The notes beneath the pieces were generated by a model, which saw only the letters and a list, made by a program, of their open reading frames with translations, was not told the DNA's origin and did not search any database. From Verrucomicrobia bacterium UBA7008 (lineage in GTDB: Bacteria > Verrucomicrobiota > Kiritimatiellia > RFP12 > UBA1067), in NCBI GenBank assembly GCA_002449695.1, contig DJXI01000083.1:53215-68714 (forward strand): 15,500 bases of DNA, given 5' to 3'. The stretch's first letter is position 1, and each line of letters begins with the position of its first letter. Of this stretch, positions 5,465-13,078 are shown piece after piece. Both the position numbers and the translations under genes were made by a program.

Positions 5465-7051
5465 ATGAAGATCGTCGATTGCGACTATTTCGTCGTGGGC
5501 TCGGGGATGGCGGGCCTGATGAGCGCGATGCACCTGGCGAGCTACGGCCGCGTCGTGCTCGTGACCAAGGAGCGGCTCCAGGACTGCAATACCAACTTTG
5601 CGCAGGGCGGCATCTGCTGCGTGATGGACCCGGCCGACAGCTTCGACAAACACGCGCGCGACACGATGATCGCGGGCGCGTGGCTCGGCCGCACCAAGGT
5701 CGTGCACGAGATCTGCGAGCACGCGCCCGAGGGCATCCAGGACCTGATCGACTGCGGCGTGAAGTTCGCGAAGAAGCCCGACGGCGGCTGGGACCTGACG
5801 CGCGAGGGCGGCCACAGCGCGCGGCGCATCTTCCACGCGGGCGACATCACGGGCGAGAAGTGCGAGGCCGCGATGGTGCGCCGGCTGAAGAAGTCGGGCG
5901 TGGACTTCCGCGAGCACACGATCGTCATCGACCTCGTCATGGCGCGGCGCATCGGCCTCGCGGGCGAGAACCGCTGCCTCGGCGCGTACGTGCTCGACAA
6001 GGCGACGGGCGAGATCTACGCCATCCGTTCGCCGAACACGATCCTCGCGACGGGCGGCTGCGGCAAGGTCTACCTCTACACGTGCAACCCCGACACCGCG
6101 ACGGGCGACGGCATCGCGCTCGCGTGGCGCGCGGGCGCGAAGATCGAGAACATGGAGTTCATCCAGTTCCACCCGACGTGCCTCTACCACCCGCAGGCCA
6201 AACGCTTCCTCATCTCCGAGGCCGTGCGCGGCGAGGGCGCGGTCCTCGTCGACAAGCGCGGCCGCCCCTTCATGAAGAAGTACGATCCGCGCGGGTCGCT
6301 CGCGCCGCGCGACATCGTGGCGCGGTCGATCGACTCCGAGATGAAGCGCACGGGCGACGACTGCATGTACCTCGACATCCGGCAGAAGGGCCGGACGTAC
6401 CTGATGGCGCGCTTCCCCAACATCTACGCGAAGTGCCTGTCGTTCGGCATCGACATGGCGAAGGACTTGATTCCGATCGTCCCGGCCGCGCACTACACGT
6501 GCGGCGGCATCCAGGCGACGACGGCGGGCGAGACGAGCATCAAGGGGCTGTCGGCCGTCGGCGAGTGCGCGTCGACGGGGCTGCACGGCGCGAACCGGCT
6601 TGCCTCCAATTCGCTCATGGAGGCGCTCGTCTGCGCGCGGCTGACGGCGGCGCGGCTGGGGCCGCACCCGGAGCGGTTCGCCGCGAAGCCCGCCATCCCC
6701 GCGTGGCGCATCGGCAACGCGGTGCCGCCCGACGAGGCGGTGCTCGTCTCGCACATGTGGGACGAGATCCGCCGCCTGATGTGGGACTATGTGGGCATCG
6801 TGCGCACCAACAAGCGGCTCGCGCGCGCCGCGCACCGCATCCGCACGCTGCGCAAGGAGATCCGCGACTACTACTTCCGCTATCTCGTCACGCCCGACAC
6901 GCTGGAGCTCCGGAACCTCGCGGTCTGCGCCGAGCTGATTGTCAAGAGCGCCCAGAAGCGCCGCGAATCGCGCGGGCTGCACTACACGCTGGACTATCCG
7001 CGCCAGGCGGCGCGCGTGCGCCAGACCGTCCTTCCCGGCTACCGTTACTGA
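5465..7051 (+). CDS. nadB: L-aspartate oxidase
   Basis: A 528-residue flavoprotein that oxidises L-aspartate to iminoaspartate, the first step of de novo NAD synthesis. In an anaerobe the electrons would go to fumarate or another acceptor rather than oxygen. The FAD-binding start is DYFVVGSGMAGL (7-18). The family stretches NFAQGGI, LTREGGHSARRI, IQFHPTCLY, LISEAVRGEGA, APRDIVARSID, HYTCGGI and GLHGANRLASNSLMEALV appear in order. The TREGGHS glutamate and the Arg of DIVARS distinguish NadB from succinate dehydrogenase/fumarate reductase flavoproteins, and the length fits. The gene follows plsC by 5 nt, with GGAGAGG (5450-5456) as ribosome binding site. nadA and nadC are not in the window, so the partners must lie elsewhere. 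Confidence 0.95.
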   Translation: MKIVDCDYFVVGSGMAGLMSAMHLASYGRVVLVTKERLQDCNTNFAQGGICCVMDPADSFDKHARDTMIAGAWLGRTKVVHEICEHAPEGIQDLIDCGVKFAKKPDGGWDLTREGGHSARRIFHAGDITGEKCEAAMVRRLKKSGVDFREHTIVIDLVMARRIGLAGENRCLGAYVLDKATGEIYAIRSPNTILATGGCGKVYLYTCNPDTATGDGIALAWRAGAKIENMEFIQFHPTCLYHPQAKRFLISEAVRGEGAVLVDKRGRPFMKKYDPRGSLAPRDIVARSIDSEMKRTGDDCMYLDIRQKGRTYLMARFPNIYAKCLSFGIDMAKDLIPIVPAAHYTCGGIQATTAGETSIKGLSAVGECASTGLHGANRLASNSLMEALVCARLTAARLGPHPERFAAKPAIPAWRIGNAVPPDEAVLVSHMWDEIRRLMWDYVGIVRTNKRLARAAHRIRTLRKEIRDYYFRYLVTPDTLELRNLAVCAELIVKSAQKRRESRGLHYTLDYPRQAARVRQTVLPGYRY

Positions 7052-7054
7052 ATT

Positions 7055-7858
7055 ATGAACGACAACATTCTCGAAGTCAAGAATCTCAAGGTCTATTTCC
7101 CGATCAAGAAGGGCGTGTTCGGACTCACCGTCGGCCACGTCAAGGCGGTGGACGACGTCTCGTTCGAGCTCCGGCGCGGCGAGACGCTCGGCATCGTCGG
7201 CGAATCGGGCTGCGGCAAGTCCACGACCGCGCGCGCGATCCTCCTCCTGAACAAGCCGTGCGGCGGCTCGATCACGGTGGACGGCGTCGACATCACGAAG
7301 ATCGGCGGCCGGGAGATGATGGCGTACCGCCGCAAGGTGCAGGTCGTCTTCCAGGATCCGCAGGCGTCGCTCAATCCGCGCCACACGGTGCGCGAGATCC
7401 TGACCGAGGGGATGATCTACCACGGGCTGTGCACGCCGGCCGAGTCGCGCGCGAAGGCGGCGGAGCTGCTGGCGGCGGTGGGGCTCCCGGGCAACATCCT
7501 CGACCGCTATCCGCACGAATTCTCGGGCGGCCAGCGCCAGCGCCTGTGCATCGCGCGCGCGATCGCGCTCAGGCCCGAGCTCCTCATCTGCGACGAGGCG
7601 GTGTCGGCGCTCGACCTCACGATCCGCGCGCAGGTGCTCGACCTCCTCGCCGATCTCAAGAAGAAGCTGGGCCTGTCGATGCTCTTCATCACGCACGATC
7701 TCGGCGTCGTCCAGCACATCGCCGACCGCATCATCGTGATGAACCGCGGCCGGATCGTCGAGCGCGGCACGTGCGAGGAGGTGCTGAAGCACCCGAAGGA
7801 AGAGTACACGAAGCGGCTCATGGCGGCGGTGCCGATCATCGGCAAGCCCCTCGCCTGA
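7055..7858 (+). CDS. oppF: Oligopeptide/dipeptide ABC transporter ATPase, OppF/DppF type
   Basis: A 267-residue ABC ATPase that would power peptide import together with membrane permeases and a binding protein. It has Walker A GESGCGKST (49-57), Q-loop Q100, signature FSGGQRQRL (156-164), Walker B LLICDE (176-181) and switch His in ITHD (H214). VVFQDPQASLNPR and an N-terminal stretch with VYFPIKKGVFG before the Walker A region are typical of the OppF/DppF branch. The usual C-terminal oligopeptide-binding extension is very short here. It begins 3 nt after nadB without a clear Shine-Dalgarno sequence, which suggests translational coupling. No OppB, OppC, OppD or OppA gene is next to it, so it is an orphan ATPase. 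With NamZ in the same operon, muropeptide import is possible, but that is only a guess. Confidence 0.92.
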   Translation: MNDNILEVKNLKVYFPIKKGVFGLTVGHVKAVDDVSFELRRGETLGIVGESGCGKSTTARAILLLNKPCGGSITVDGVDITKIGGREMMAYRRKVQVVFQDPQASLNPRHTVREILTEGMIYHGLCTPAESRAKAAELLAAVGLPGNILDRYPHEFSGGQRQRLCIARAIALRPELLICDEAVSALDLTIRAQVLDLLADLKKKLGLSMLFITHDLGVVQHIADRIIVMNRGRIVERGTCEEVLKHPKEEYTKRLMAAVPIIGKPLA

Positions 7859-7882
7859 TCCGGCGGAAAGGTTCGACGGCGC

Positions 7883-8860
7883 ATGCAACTGACACCGGTC
7901 ATCTTCGGCACGAGCTGCCTCGGCAATCTCTACAAGGTCGTGCCCTTCGAGACGAAGGTCGCGATCGCCGCCGAATGGTTCAAGGCGTTCGCGCGCCCCG
8001 TCATCGACTCGGCGGGGAAGTACGGCGCGGGCCTGTCGCTCGCGTGCATCGGCCAGGCGCTGCGCGCGCTCGGCAAGTGGCCGGGCGACCTCGCGATCTC
8101 GGTCAAGCTCGGCTGGCGTCGCTCGCGCCGCCTCGCGCCGGGCGAGGAGCCGACGTTCGAGCCGGGCGCGTGGGCGGGGCTCGAATGGGACGCCGTGCAG
8201 GACATCTCCTACGACGGCATCCGGCGCTGCTACGCCGAGGCGGAGGAGCTGCTGGGCGGCTACCCGATCGACCTCGTGAGCGTGCACGATCCCGATGAAT
8301 ATCTCGCCGCGAAGGGCGCGTCGGCGCAGGACGACATCCTCGGCGCGTACGCGGCGCTCGGCGAGCTGAAGGCGCGCGGCGCGGTGAAGGGCGTCGGCAT
8401 CGGCGCGAAGGACGGCCGCGTGATCGAGCGGCTGTGGCGCGCGGGCGTGACGTTCGACTGGGCGATGTTCGCGTGCGCGCCGACGCTGCTCGCGCATCCG
8501 CCGGAGCTTCTGGACTTCGTGCGCGAGCTGAAGGCGGCGGGCGTGACGCTGATCGATTCGGCGGTGTTCAACGGCGGCTTCCTGACGGGCGGCGACATGA
8601 TCGACTACCGCCGCGCCGATCCGGTGAAGGACGCGGCGGCGTTCGCCTTCCGCGACCGCTACCTCGCGCTCTGCCGCGCGCACGGCCTTGATCCCGCCGC
8701 GCCGGCCGTGGAGTACGCCTACCGCCTCGGGTTCGACGCGGTCGCGCTCAACACGTCCTCGCCGCGCCGCATCCTCCAGAACGCCGCCTACGCGACGGCG
8801 CGCGCCGGCGACGCCTTCTGGCAGGAGCTGGACGCGGCGTCCGCCGGCGTCCGGACGTAA
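7883..8860 (+). CDS. Aldo/keto reductase (aldose 1-dehydrogenase-like branch)
   Basis: A 325-residue NAD(P)-dependent oxidoreductase of the aldo/keto reductase barrel. It opens with VIFGTSCLGN (6-15) and shows the catalytic tetrad in order: D42 and Y47 (IDSAGKYG), K75 (ISVKLG) and H135 (VSVHDPDE). The late NTSSPRRIL, near 288-296, is the region that normally contacts the cofactor phosphate or adenine. The form of these motifs is closest to the branch containing D-threo-aldose/L-fucose 1-dehydrogenase, but the substrate cannot be read from the sequence. The gene lies 24 nt after oppF with a weak GGAAAGG 11 nt upstream, and is the last of the long run; the next gene has its own promoter. Confidence 0.88.
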   Translation: MQLTPVIFGTSCLGNLYKVVPFETKVAIAAEWFKAFARPVIDSAGKYGAGLSLACIGQALRALGKWPGDLAISVKLGWRRSRRLAPGEEPTFEPGAWAGLEWDAVQDISYDGIRRCYAEAEELLGGYPIDLVSVHDPDEYLAAKGASAQDDILGAYAALGELKARGAVKGVGIGAKDGRVIERLWRAGVTFDWAMFACAPTLLAHPPELLDFVRELKAAGVTLIDSAVFNGGFLTGGDMIDYRRADPVKDAAAFAFRDRYLALCRAHGLDPAAPAVEYAYRLGFDAVALNTSSPRRILQNAAYATARAGDAFWQELDAASAGVRT

Positions 8861-8873
8861 CCCGAACGGGTCA

Positions 8874-8908
8874 TTGAAGACGCGCGCGCCGTGTGATAAA
8901 CTGACGGC
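8874..8908 (+). promoter_or_regulatory. Promoter of the CE7 esterase gene, leaderless geometry
   Basis: TTGAAG (8874-8879) is a good -35. After exactly 17 nt comes the extended -10 TG-A-TAAACT (8894-8902). Six bases (GACGGC) then lead to ATG 8909, so transcription should begin at or next to the start codon. No Shine-Dalgarno is present. A 12-nt palindrome, ACCCGAACGGGT (8860-8871), lies just before the -35; it could be an operator or chance. Confidence 0.75.
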
Positions 8909-10282
8909 ATGAACAACCTGCAGATGAAATCGGCGCTGGCGGCCCTCGTCGCGGCCTGCGCATTCGCGGCGGGCGCGGGCGCGCTGGACCGCGCCACGAT
9001 CAAGGGCGTGACGGACCGGGATCCGTGTTCGTACAAGGTGGGCGAGAAGATCGTGTTCACGTTTTCGCTCGACGGGGCCCCGGCGGACGCGGCGGCGCTC
9101 GACGGGCTTCAGCTGAAATGGTCGCGGCGCGGCGACGACGGCGTGCGCGACGACGGCGCGATGCCCCTGCGCCGCGACGGGATGACGGTCGTCACGTCGC
9201 TCGGGCGTCCCGGCTTCCTGCATCTGGAGGCGTGGGTCGTCGATGCGGCCGGCGAGAAGGTGAAGCGCGGCGAGAAGGCGCCGGTCAGCTGCACCGGACG
9301 CGAGGAGATCGCGTTCACCGGCGGCGCGGGCGCGGAGCTGGACAGGCTGACGCCGGGCGTTCCCGAGCCGGCGGACTTCAACGCGCGCTGGAAGGCCGCG
9401 CTGAAGCGGCTTTTCCGCACCAAGCCGGTCAACCGCAAGACGATCGGCGGGTTCGTGCGCGAGGCGGGCGAGGGGCTGGACTTCATCTGCCTCGAAGTGG
9501 AGGTGCCGAGCTACGGGCCGGGCTGGACCGACTGCTGGGCGACCGGATACCTCACGATGCCGAAGAACGCGCAGCCGGGCTCGCTCAAGGCCCGCGTGTC
9601 GTTCGACGGCTACGGCATCTATCCGCAGTCGCGCCCGTGGGGCGCCGATCCCGGGTGGATCGATCTCCACGTCAACGCGCACGGCATCCGTCCGCTCACG
9701 CTTTCCGGCGACGCGTTCGCGGCCTTCACCCGCGACGTCATCGAGGCGCGCGGCAGCGGGTACGGGTTCAACGACGCGGACAACGCGGATTTCGAGAAGG
9801 CGTATTTCTTCGGCATGGCGATGCGCGCGGTTTCGGCGACGACGTTCCTGCACGAATTCGCGAAGACACGCCCCGAGTGGGACGGCCGGACGCTGGTGAC
9901 GACGGGCGGCAGCCAGGGCGGGCTCCAGGCGACGTGGGCGGCGGCGTTCGTGAAGGGCGTCAGCGGTCTGCGGATCCACGTGCCGTGGTGCTGCGACCTG
10001 GGCGGGATCGACGCGGGGCGGCTGGGCGGCTGGCGGCCGCGCCGGACGGAGGCGCTCGGCTACTTCGATCCCGTCAACGTCGCCCGGCGGCTGCGGCCGC
10101 ATCAGAAGAAGGAGATCTTCCGCTCCGCGCTGGGCGACTACATCGCGCCGCCGTCCACGCACGCCGTGCTCTACAACGCGATGCGCGGCGACAAGACGAT
10201 CGAGTTCCGCCAGGGCGGCGACCACTACGACGATCCGAAGGCCTATTCGCAGAACCAGACATTCGCCGCGCCGCAATTATGA
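8909..10282 (+). CDS. Secreted CE7-type acetyl esterase (acetyl-xylan/cephalosporin-C deacetylase family)
   Basis: A 457-residue exported alpha/beta-hydrolase. Residues 1-26 form a signal peptide (hydrophobic ALAALVAACAFAAGAGA). Residues 30-130 look like a beta-sandwich linker domain that contains KVGEKIVFTFSLDG, and the esterase domain follows. The triad can be placed: S335 in TTGGSQGG (331-338), D410 in LGDYIAPPST and H439 in QGGDHYDD. The tyrosine-rich SFDGYGIYP (231-239) fits the oxyanion region. Such enzymes remove acetyl groups from xylan or oligosaccharides, so a role in plant polysaccharide use is likely, though the substrate is inferred. The start at 8909 is chosen because it follows the promoter by six bases; M6 is an alternative. 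It appears to be transcribed alone, and its stop codon overlaps the next promoter. Confidence 0.88.
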   Translation: MNNLQMKSALAALVAACAFAAGAGALDRATIKGVTDRDPCSYKVGEKIVFTFSLDGAPADAAALDGLQLKWSRRGDDGVRDDGAMPLRRDGMTVVTSLGRPGFLHLEAWVVDAAGEKVKRGEKAPVSCTGREEIAFTGGAGAELDRLTPGVPEPADFNARWKAALKRLFRTKPVNRKTIGGFVREAGEGLDFICLEVEVPSYGPGWTDCWATGYLTMPKNAQPGSLKARVSFDGYGIYPQSRPWGADPGWIDLHVNAHGIRPLTLSGDAFAAFTRDVIEARGSGYGFNDADNADFEKAYFFGMAMRAVSATTFLHEFAKTRPEWDGRTLVTTGGSQGGLQATWAAAFVKGVSGLRIHVPWCCDLGGIDAGRLGGWRPRRTEALGYFDPVNVARRLRPHQKKEIFRSALGDYIAPPSTHAVLYNAMRGDKTIEFRQGGDHYDDPKAYSQNQTFAAPQL

Positions 10283-10297
10283 TATACTATACCCGCT
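10280..10297 (+). promoter_or_regulatory. Extended -10 promoter of the dapA operon
   Basis: TG-A-TATACT (10280-10288) is followed by nine bases (ATACCCGCT) and then ATG 10298, giving a leader of about 0-3 nt. The TGA stop of the esterase gene is the TG-A of this -10 box, so two signals share the same bases. No Shine-Dalgarno and no strong -35 are seen. Confidence 0.7.
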
Positions 10298-11173
10298 ATG
10301 AAACTTTCTGGAACCATTACGGCGATGGTCACCCCGTTCGCGACGGACGGTTCGGTCGACTACGGCCGGCTCGCGGCCATCGTGGCCGAGCAGATCGCCG
10401 GCGGCGTCGAGGGCATCTGCGCGGTCGGCACGAGCGGCGAGTCGCCCACGCTCACGCATGACGAGCACCACAGGGTCATCGAGAAGACGATCGAGTTCGC
10501 GGCCGGGAAGGTCGCGATCGTCGCCGGCACGGGCGCCAACTCGACGGCCGAGGCGGTGTCGCTCACGAAGGCGGCGATCGCGATGGGCGGCGCGGACGCC
10601 TGCCTCCAGGTCACGCCCTACTACAACAAGCCGAACGCGGAAGGGCTCTACCGCCACTTCATGACGGTCGCCGACCTGGGGCTGCCCGTCATCCTCTACA
10701 ACGTGCCGGGCCGCGCGGGCAAGGAAATTCCGCTCCCGGTCGTCGCGCGCCTCGCGCGGCACCCGAACATCGTCGCCATCAAGGAGGCCGCCGGCTCGGT
10801 CGACCGCGTCAGCGCCATCCGCAACCTCGTGCCGGGCTTCACGGTCCTGTCGGGCGACGATTCGCTCGCGCTGCCGATGATCGCGGTGGGCGCGTCGGGC
10901 GTCATCAGCGTGGCGTCGAACGTCATTCCGCGCGAGATGGGCGACATGGTGCGCGCCGCGCTCGCGGGCGACTTCGCGACGGCGCGCGCCGCGCACGCGA
11001 AATATTACGAGCTGTTCCGCGACCTCTTCATCGACACCAACCCGGTGATGGTCAAGGAGGCGCTGGCGCTCCAGGGGAAGATCGCGCGCGCGTTCCGCCT
11101 GCCCCTGTGCGAAACGACGGACGCGAACCTCGCGCAGCTGCGCGCCACCATGGAAAAGACAGGACTTCTCTGA
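10298..11173 (+). CDS. dapA: 4-hydroxy-tetrahydrodipicolinate synthase
   Basis: A 291-residue class I aldolase that condenses pyruvate with aspartate semialdehyde on the way to diaminopimelate and lysine. The Schiff-base lysine is K162 in VAIKEAAGS. Y134 and R139 lie in LYNVPGR, T45 lies in GTSGESPTL, and the YYNKP motif is at 108-112. GDDS and GVISVASN occur at their usual places, and the length is standard. The related N-acetylneuraminate lyases and other members share much of this, but GTSGE plus NVPGR and a pairing with housekeeping genes favour DapA. It is first in an operon with cysS (1-nt gap), a TsaC protein and a transglutaminase-like protein, and is probably translated from a leaderless message. 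Confidence 0.94.
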   Translation: MKLSGTITAMVTPFATDGSVDYGRLAAIVAEQIAGGVEGICAVGTSGESPTLTHDEHHRVIEKTIEFAAGKVAIVAGTGANSTAEAVSLTKAAIAMGGADACLQVTPYYNKPNAEGLYRHFMTVADLGLPVILYNVPGRAGKEIPLPVVARLARHPNIVAIKEAAGSVDRVSAIRNLVPGFTVLSGDDSLALPMIAVGASGVISVASNVIPREMGDMVRAALAGDFATARAAHAKYYELFRDLFIDTNPVMVKEALALQGKIARAFRLPLCETTDANLAQLRATMEKTGLL

Positions 11174-11174
11174 C

Positions 11175-12527
11175 ATGCAGGTATTCAATTCGCTCACGCG
11201 GCGCAACGAGGAGCTGACGCCGCTCGCCGACAACACGATCCGCCTCTACACCTGCGGTCCGACGGTCTACAACTTCGCGCACATCGGCAACTTCCGCGCC
11301 TACACGTTCGAGGACGTCCTGCGGCGCGTGATCAAGTTCAACGGCATGAAGATCAAGCAGGTGATGAACCTGACCGACGTCGACGACAAGACGATCAAGG
11401 GCGCGAACGCGGCGGGCGTGGCGCTCACCGACTACACGAAGACGTACAAGGACGCGTTCTTCGCGGATCTGAAGGCGCTCAACATCGAGCCGGCGGAGGT
11501 CTATCCCGCCGCGACCGACCACATCCCCGAGATGATCGCGCTCGTCCAGACGCTCGTCGACAAGGGCATCGCCTACCAGAGCGAGGACGGCAGCGTCTAC
11601 TTCAACGTCCGCAAGTTCCCGGGCTACGGCAGGCTCGCGCACATCGACTTCGACAACCAGCGCACGGGCGCGCGCTGCCGCGGCGACGAGTACGACAAGG
11701 AGAACGTCGGCGACTTCGCGCTCTGGAAGGCGTGGGAGCCGTCGGACGGCCCCGTCGGCTGGGATTCGCCGTGGGGCCGGGGCCGCCCCGGCTGGCACAT
11801 CGAGTGCTCGGCCATGTCGATGAAGTACCTCGGGCCAACGTTCGACCTGCACACGGGCGGCATCGACAACCTCTTCCCGCACCACGAGAACGAGATCGCC
11901 CAGGCGGAGGCCGCCACCGGCCAGCCGTTCGTCAAGACGTGGATGCACTGCGCGCACCTGCGCGTCAACGGCGAGAAGATGTCCAAGAGCCTCGGCAACT
12001 TCTACACGCTGCGCGACCTCCTGGACAAGGGCTGGACGGGCCGCGAGATCCGCTACGTGCTCATCAACGCGCACTACCGCTCGGGCCTCAACTTCGCGTT
12101 CTCCGCGCTTGAGGACGCGCGCAAGGCGCTCGCCCGCGTGGACGCGGCCGTGGAGAAGGCGACGCCGGGCGCGGCACCCGACTGGGCGCGGGAGCACCTC
12201 GACGACTTCATCAAGGCCGTGAACGACGATCTGGGCCTTCCGAACGCCTTCGCCGCGCTCTTCGCGCTCGTGCGCGACACGAACGCGCACGGCGGCGGGC
12301 CGGTGCTCGACGTTTTCAAGCGGATGGACGAGGTCCTCGGCGTCATCTTCTTCGGCAGGGCCGAGAAGGCCGCGATCCCCGCCGACATCCAGCAGCTGCT
12401 GGACGCGCGCGCGGCGGCGCGGGCGGCGAAGAACTGGGCGGAGTCGGACCGGCTGCGCGGCGAAATCGCCGCGCGCGGCTGGACGGTCAAGGACTCCAGG
12501 GACGGCCAGACGTGCACGAAGGCGTGA
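11175..12527 (+). CDS. cysS: Cysteinyl-tRNA synthetase
   Basis: A 450-residue class Ia synthetase that charges tRNA-Cys. The HIGN signature is at 36-39 and KMSKS at 268-272. The zinc ligands that select cysteine are C27 (TCGPTVY), C211 (HIECSAM), H236 and E240 (HHENE), with the spacing found in the E. coli enzyme. VMNLTDVDDK and FDLHTGGIDN are typical. The C-terminal helical domain ends in ARAAKNWAESDRLRGEIAARGWTVKDS, a usual finish for the family. The start lies one base after the dapA stop, with only a weak AGGAC upstream, so coupling is likely. The end overlaps the next gene. Confidence 0.97.
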   Translation: MQVFNSLTRRNEELTPLADNTIRLYTCGPTVYNFAHIGNFRAYTFEDVLRRVIKFNGMKIKQVMNLTDVDDKTIKGANAAGVALTDYTKTYKDAFFADLKALNIEPAEVYPAATDHIPEMIALVQTLVDKGIAYQSEDGSVYFNVRKFPGYGRLAHIDFDNQRTGARCRGDEYDKENVGDFALWKAWEPSDGPVGWDSPWGRGRPGWHIECSAMSMKYLGPTFDLHTGGIDNLFPHHENEIAQAEAATGQPFVKTWMHCAHLRVNGEKMSKSLGNFYTLRDLLDKGWTGREIRYVLINAHYRSGLNFAFSALEDARKALARVDAAVEKATPGAAPDWAREHLDDFIKAVNDDLGLPNAFAALFALVRDTNAHGGGPVLDVFKRMDEVLGVIFFGRAEKAAIPADIQQLLDARAAARAAKNWAESDRLRGEIAARGWTVKDSRDGQTCTKA

Positions 12528-13078
12528 GCGCGGCCGCGCCGGTCGTCCGCGCCGACGACGCGGGGCTCGCGGCCGCCGCGGCCGTTCTGAACGCGGGCGG
12601 CGTGGCGGTCATTCCGACGGATACGGTCTACGGCCTCGCGGCGCGGCCCGACCGCCCGGCCGCCGTCGAACGGCTCTACACGATCAAGGGACGCGCCGCG
12701 AAGAAGCCGATCGCGCTCCTCGTCGCGGACGGCGCGGCGGCGGCCGCGTTCATCGGCGCGCGCGCGGCGGACGTGGGCGCGCGCCACTGGCCGGGGGCGC
12801 TGACGGTCGTGGCGCAGGGCGAGGGCGTGCGCGTGCCCGACCACGCCTGGACGCGGCGGCTCATCGCCGCGTGCGGCGGGGCGCTGCGCGTGACGAGCGC
12901 GAACCTGTCGGGCCGGCGGCCGGCGACGGACGCCCCGGCGGCGCTCGCCGACGTGGGGCTGACGGCCGATCTCGTGGCGGATGACGGCGTTTCGCCGGGC
13001 GGAGTCGCCTCGACGGTCGTGCGCGTGGACGCGGACGGGGCGCTGGAGATTCTGCGGCAGGGAACGGTGAGGGTATGA
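12512..13078 (+). CDS. tsaC: L-threonylcarbamoyladenylate synthase (TsaC/Sua5/YrdC family)
   Basis: A 188-residue YrdC-fold protein that makes threonylcarbamoyl-AMP from threonine, bicarbonate and ATP for the t6A37 modification of ANN-decoding tRNAs. Visible marks are PTDTVYGLAA (35-44), the basic IKGRAAKKPIALLV, RHWPGALTVV and RVTSANLSG. It lacks the extra Sua5 C-terminal domain. Start codon choice is open. GTG 12512 has AGGGA (12498-12502) 9 nt upstream and overlaps cysS by 16 nt; GTG 12524 would give a 4-nt GTGA overlap but no well-placed ribosome site. I prefer 12512. The next gene begins inside its stop codon (ATGA). Confidence 0.92.
   Translation: MHEGVSAAAPVVRADDAGLAAAAAVLNAGGVAVIPTDTVYGLAARPDRPAAVERLYTIKGRAAKKPIALLVADGAAAAAFIGARAADVGARHWPGALTVVAQGEGVRVPDHAWTRRLIAACGGALRVTSANLSGRRPATDAPAALADVGLTADLVADDGVSPGGVASTVVRVDADGALEILRQGTVRV

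Noticed and set aside
8860..8871. Short palindrome ACCCGAACGGGT as terminator after the aldo/keto reductase
   Set aside because: The stem is too short and no T-run follows; an operator remains possible but unsupported.
5195..10276. A 1693-codon open frame on the minus strand
   Set aside because: It lies opposite nadB, oppF, the reductase and the esterase, all well recognised. Its product is an Arg/Ala/His/Asp-rich string without domains, as expected for the antisense of strongly GC-biased codons.
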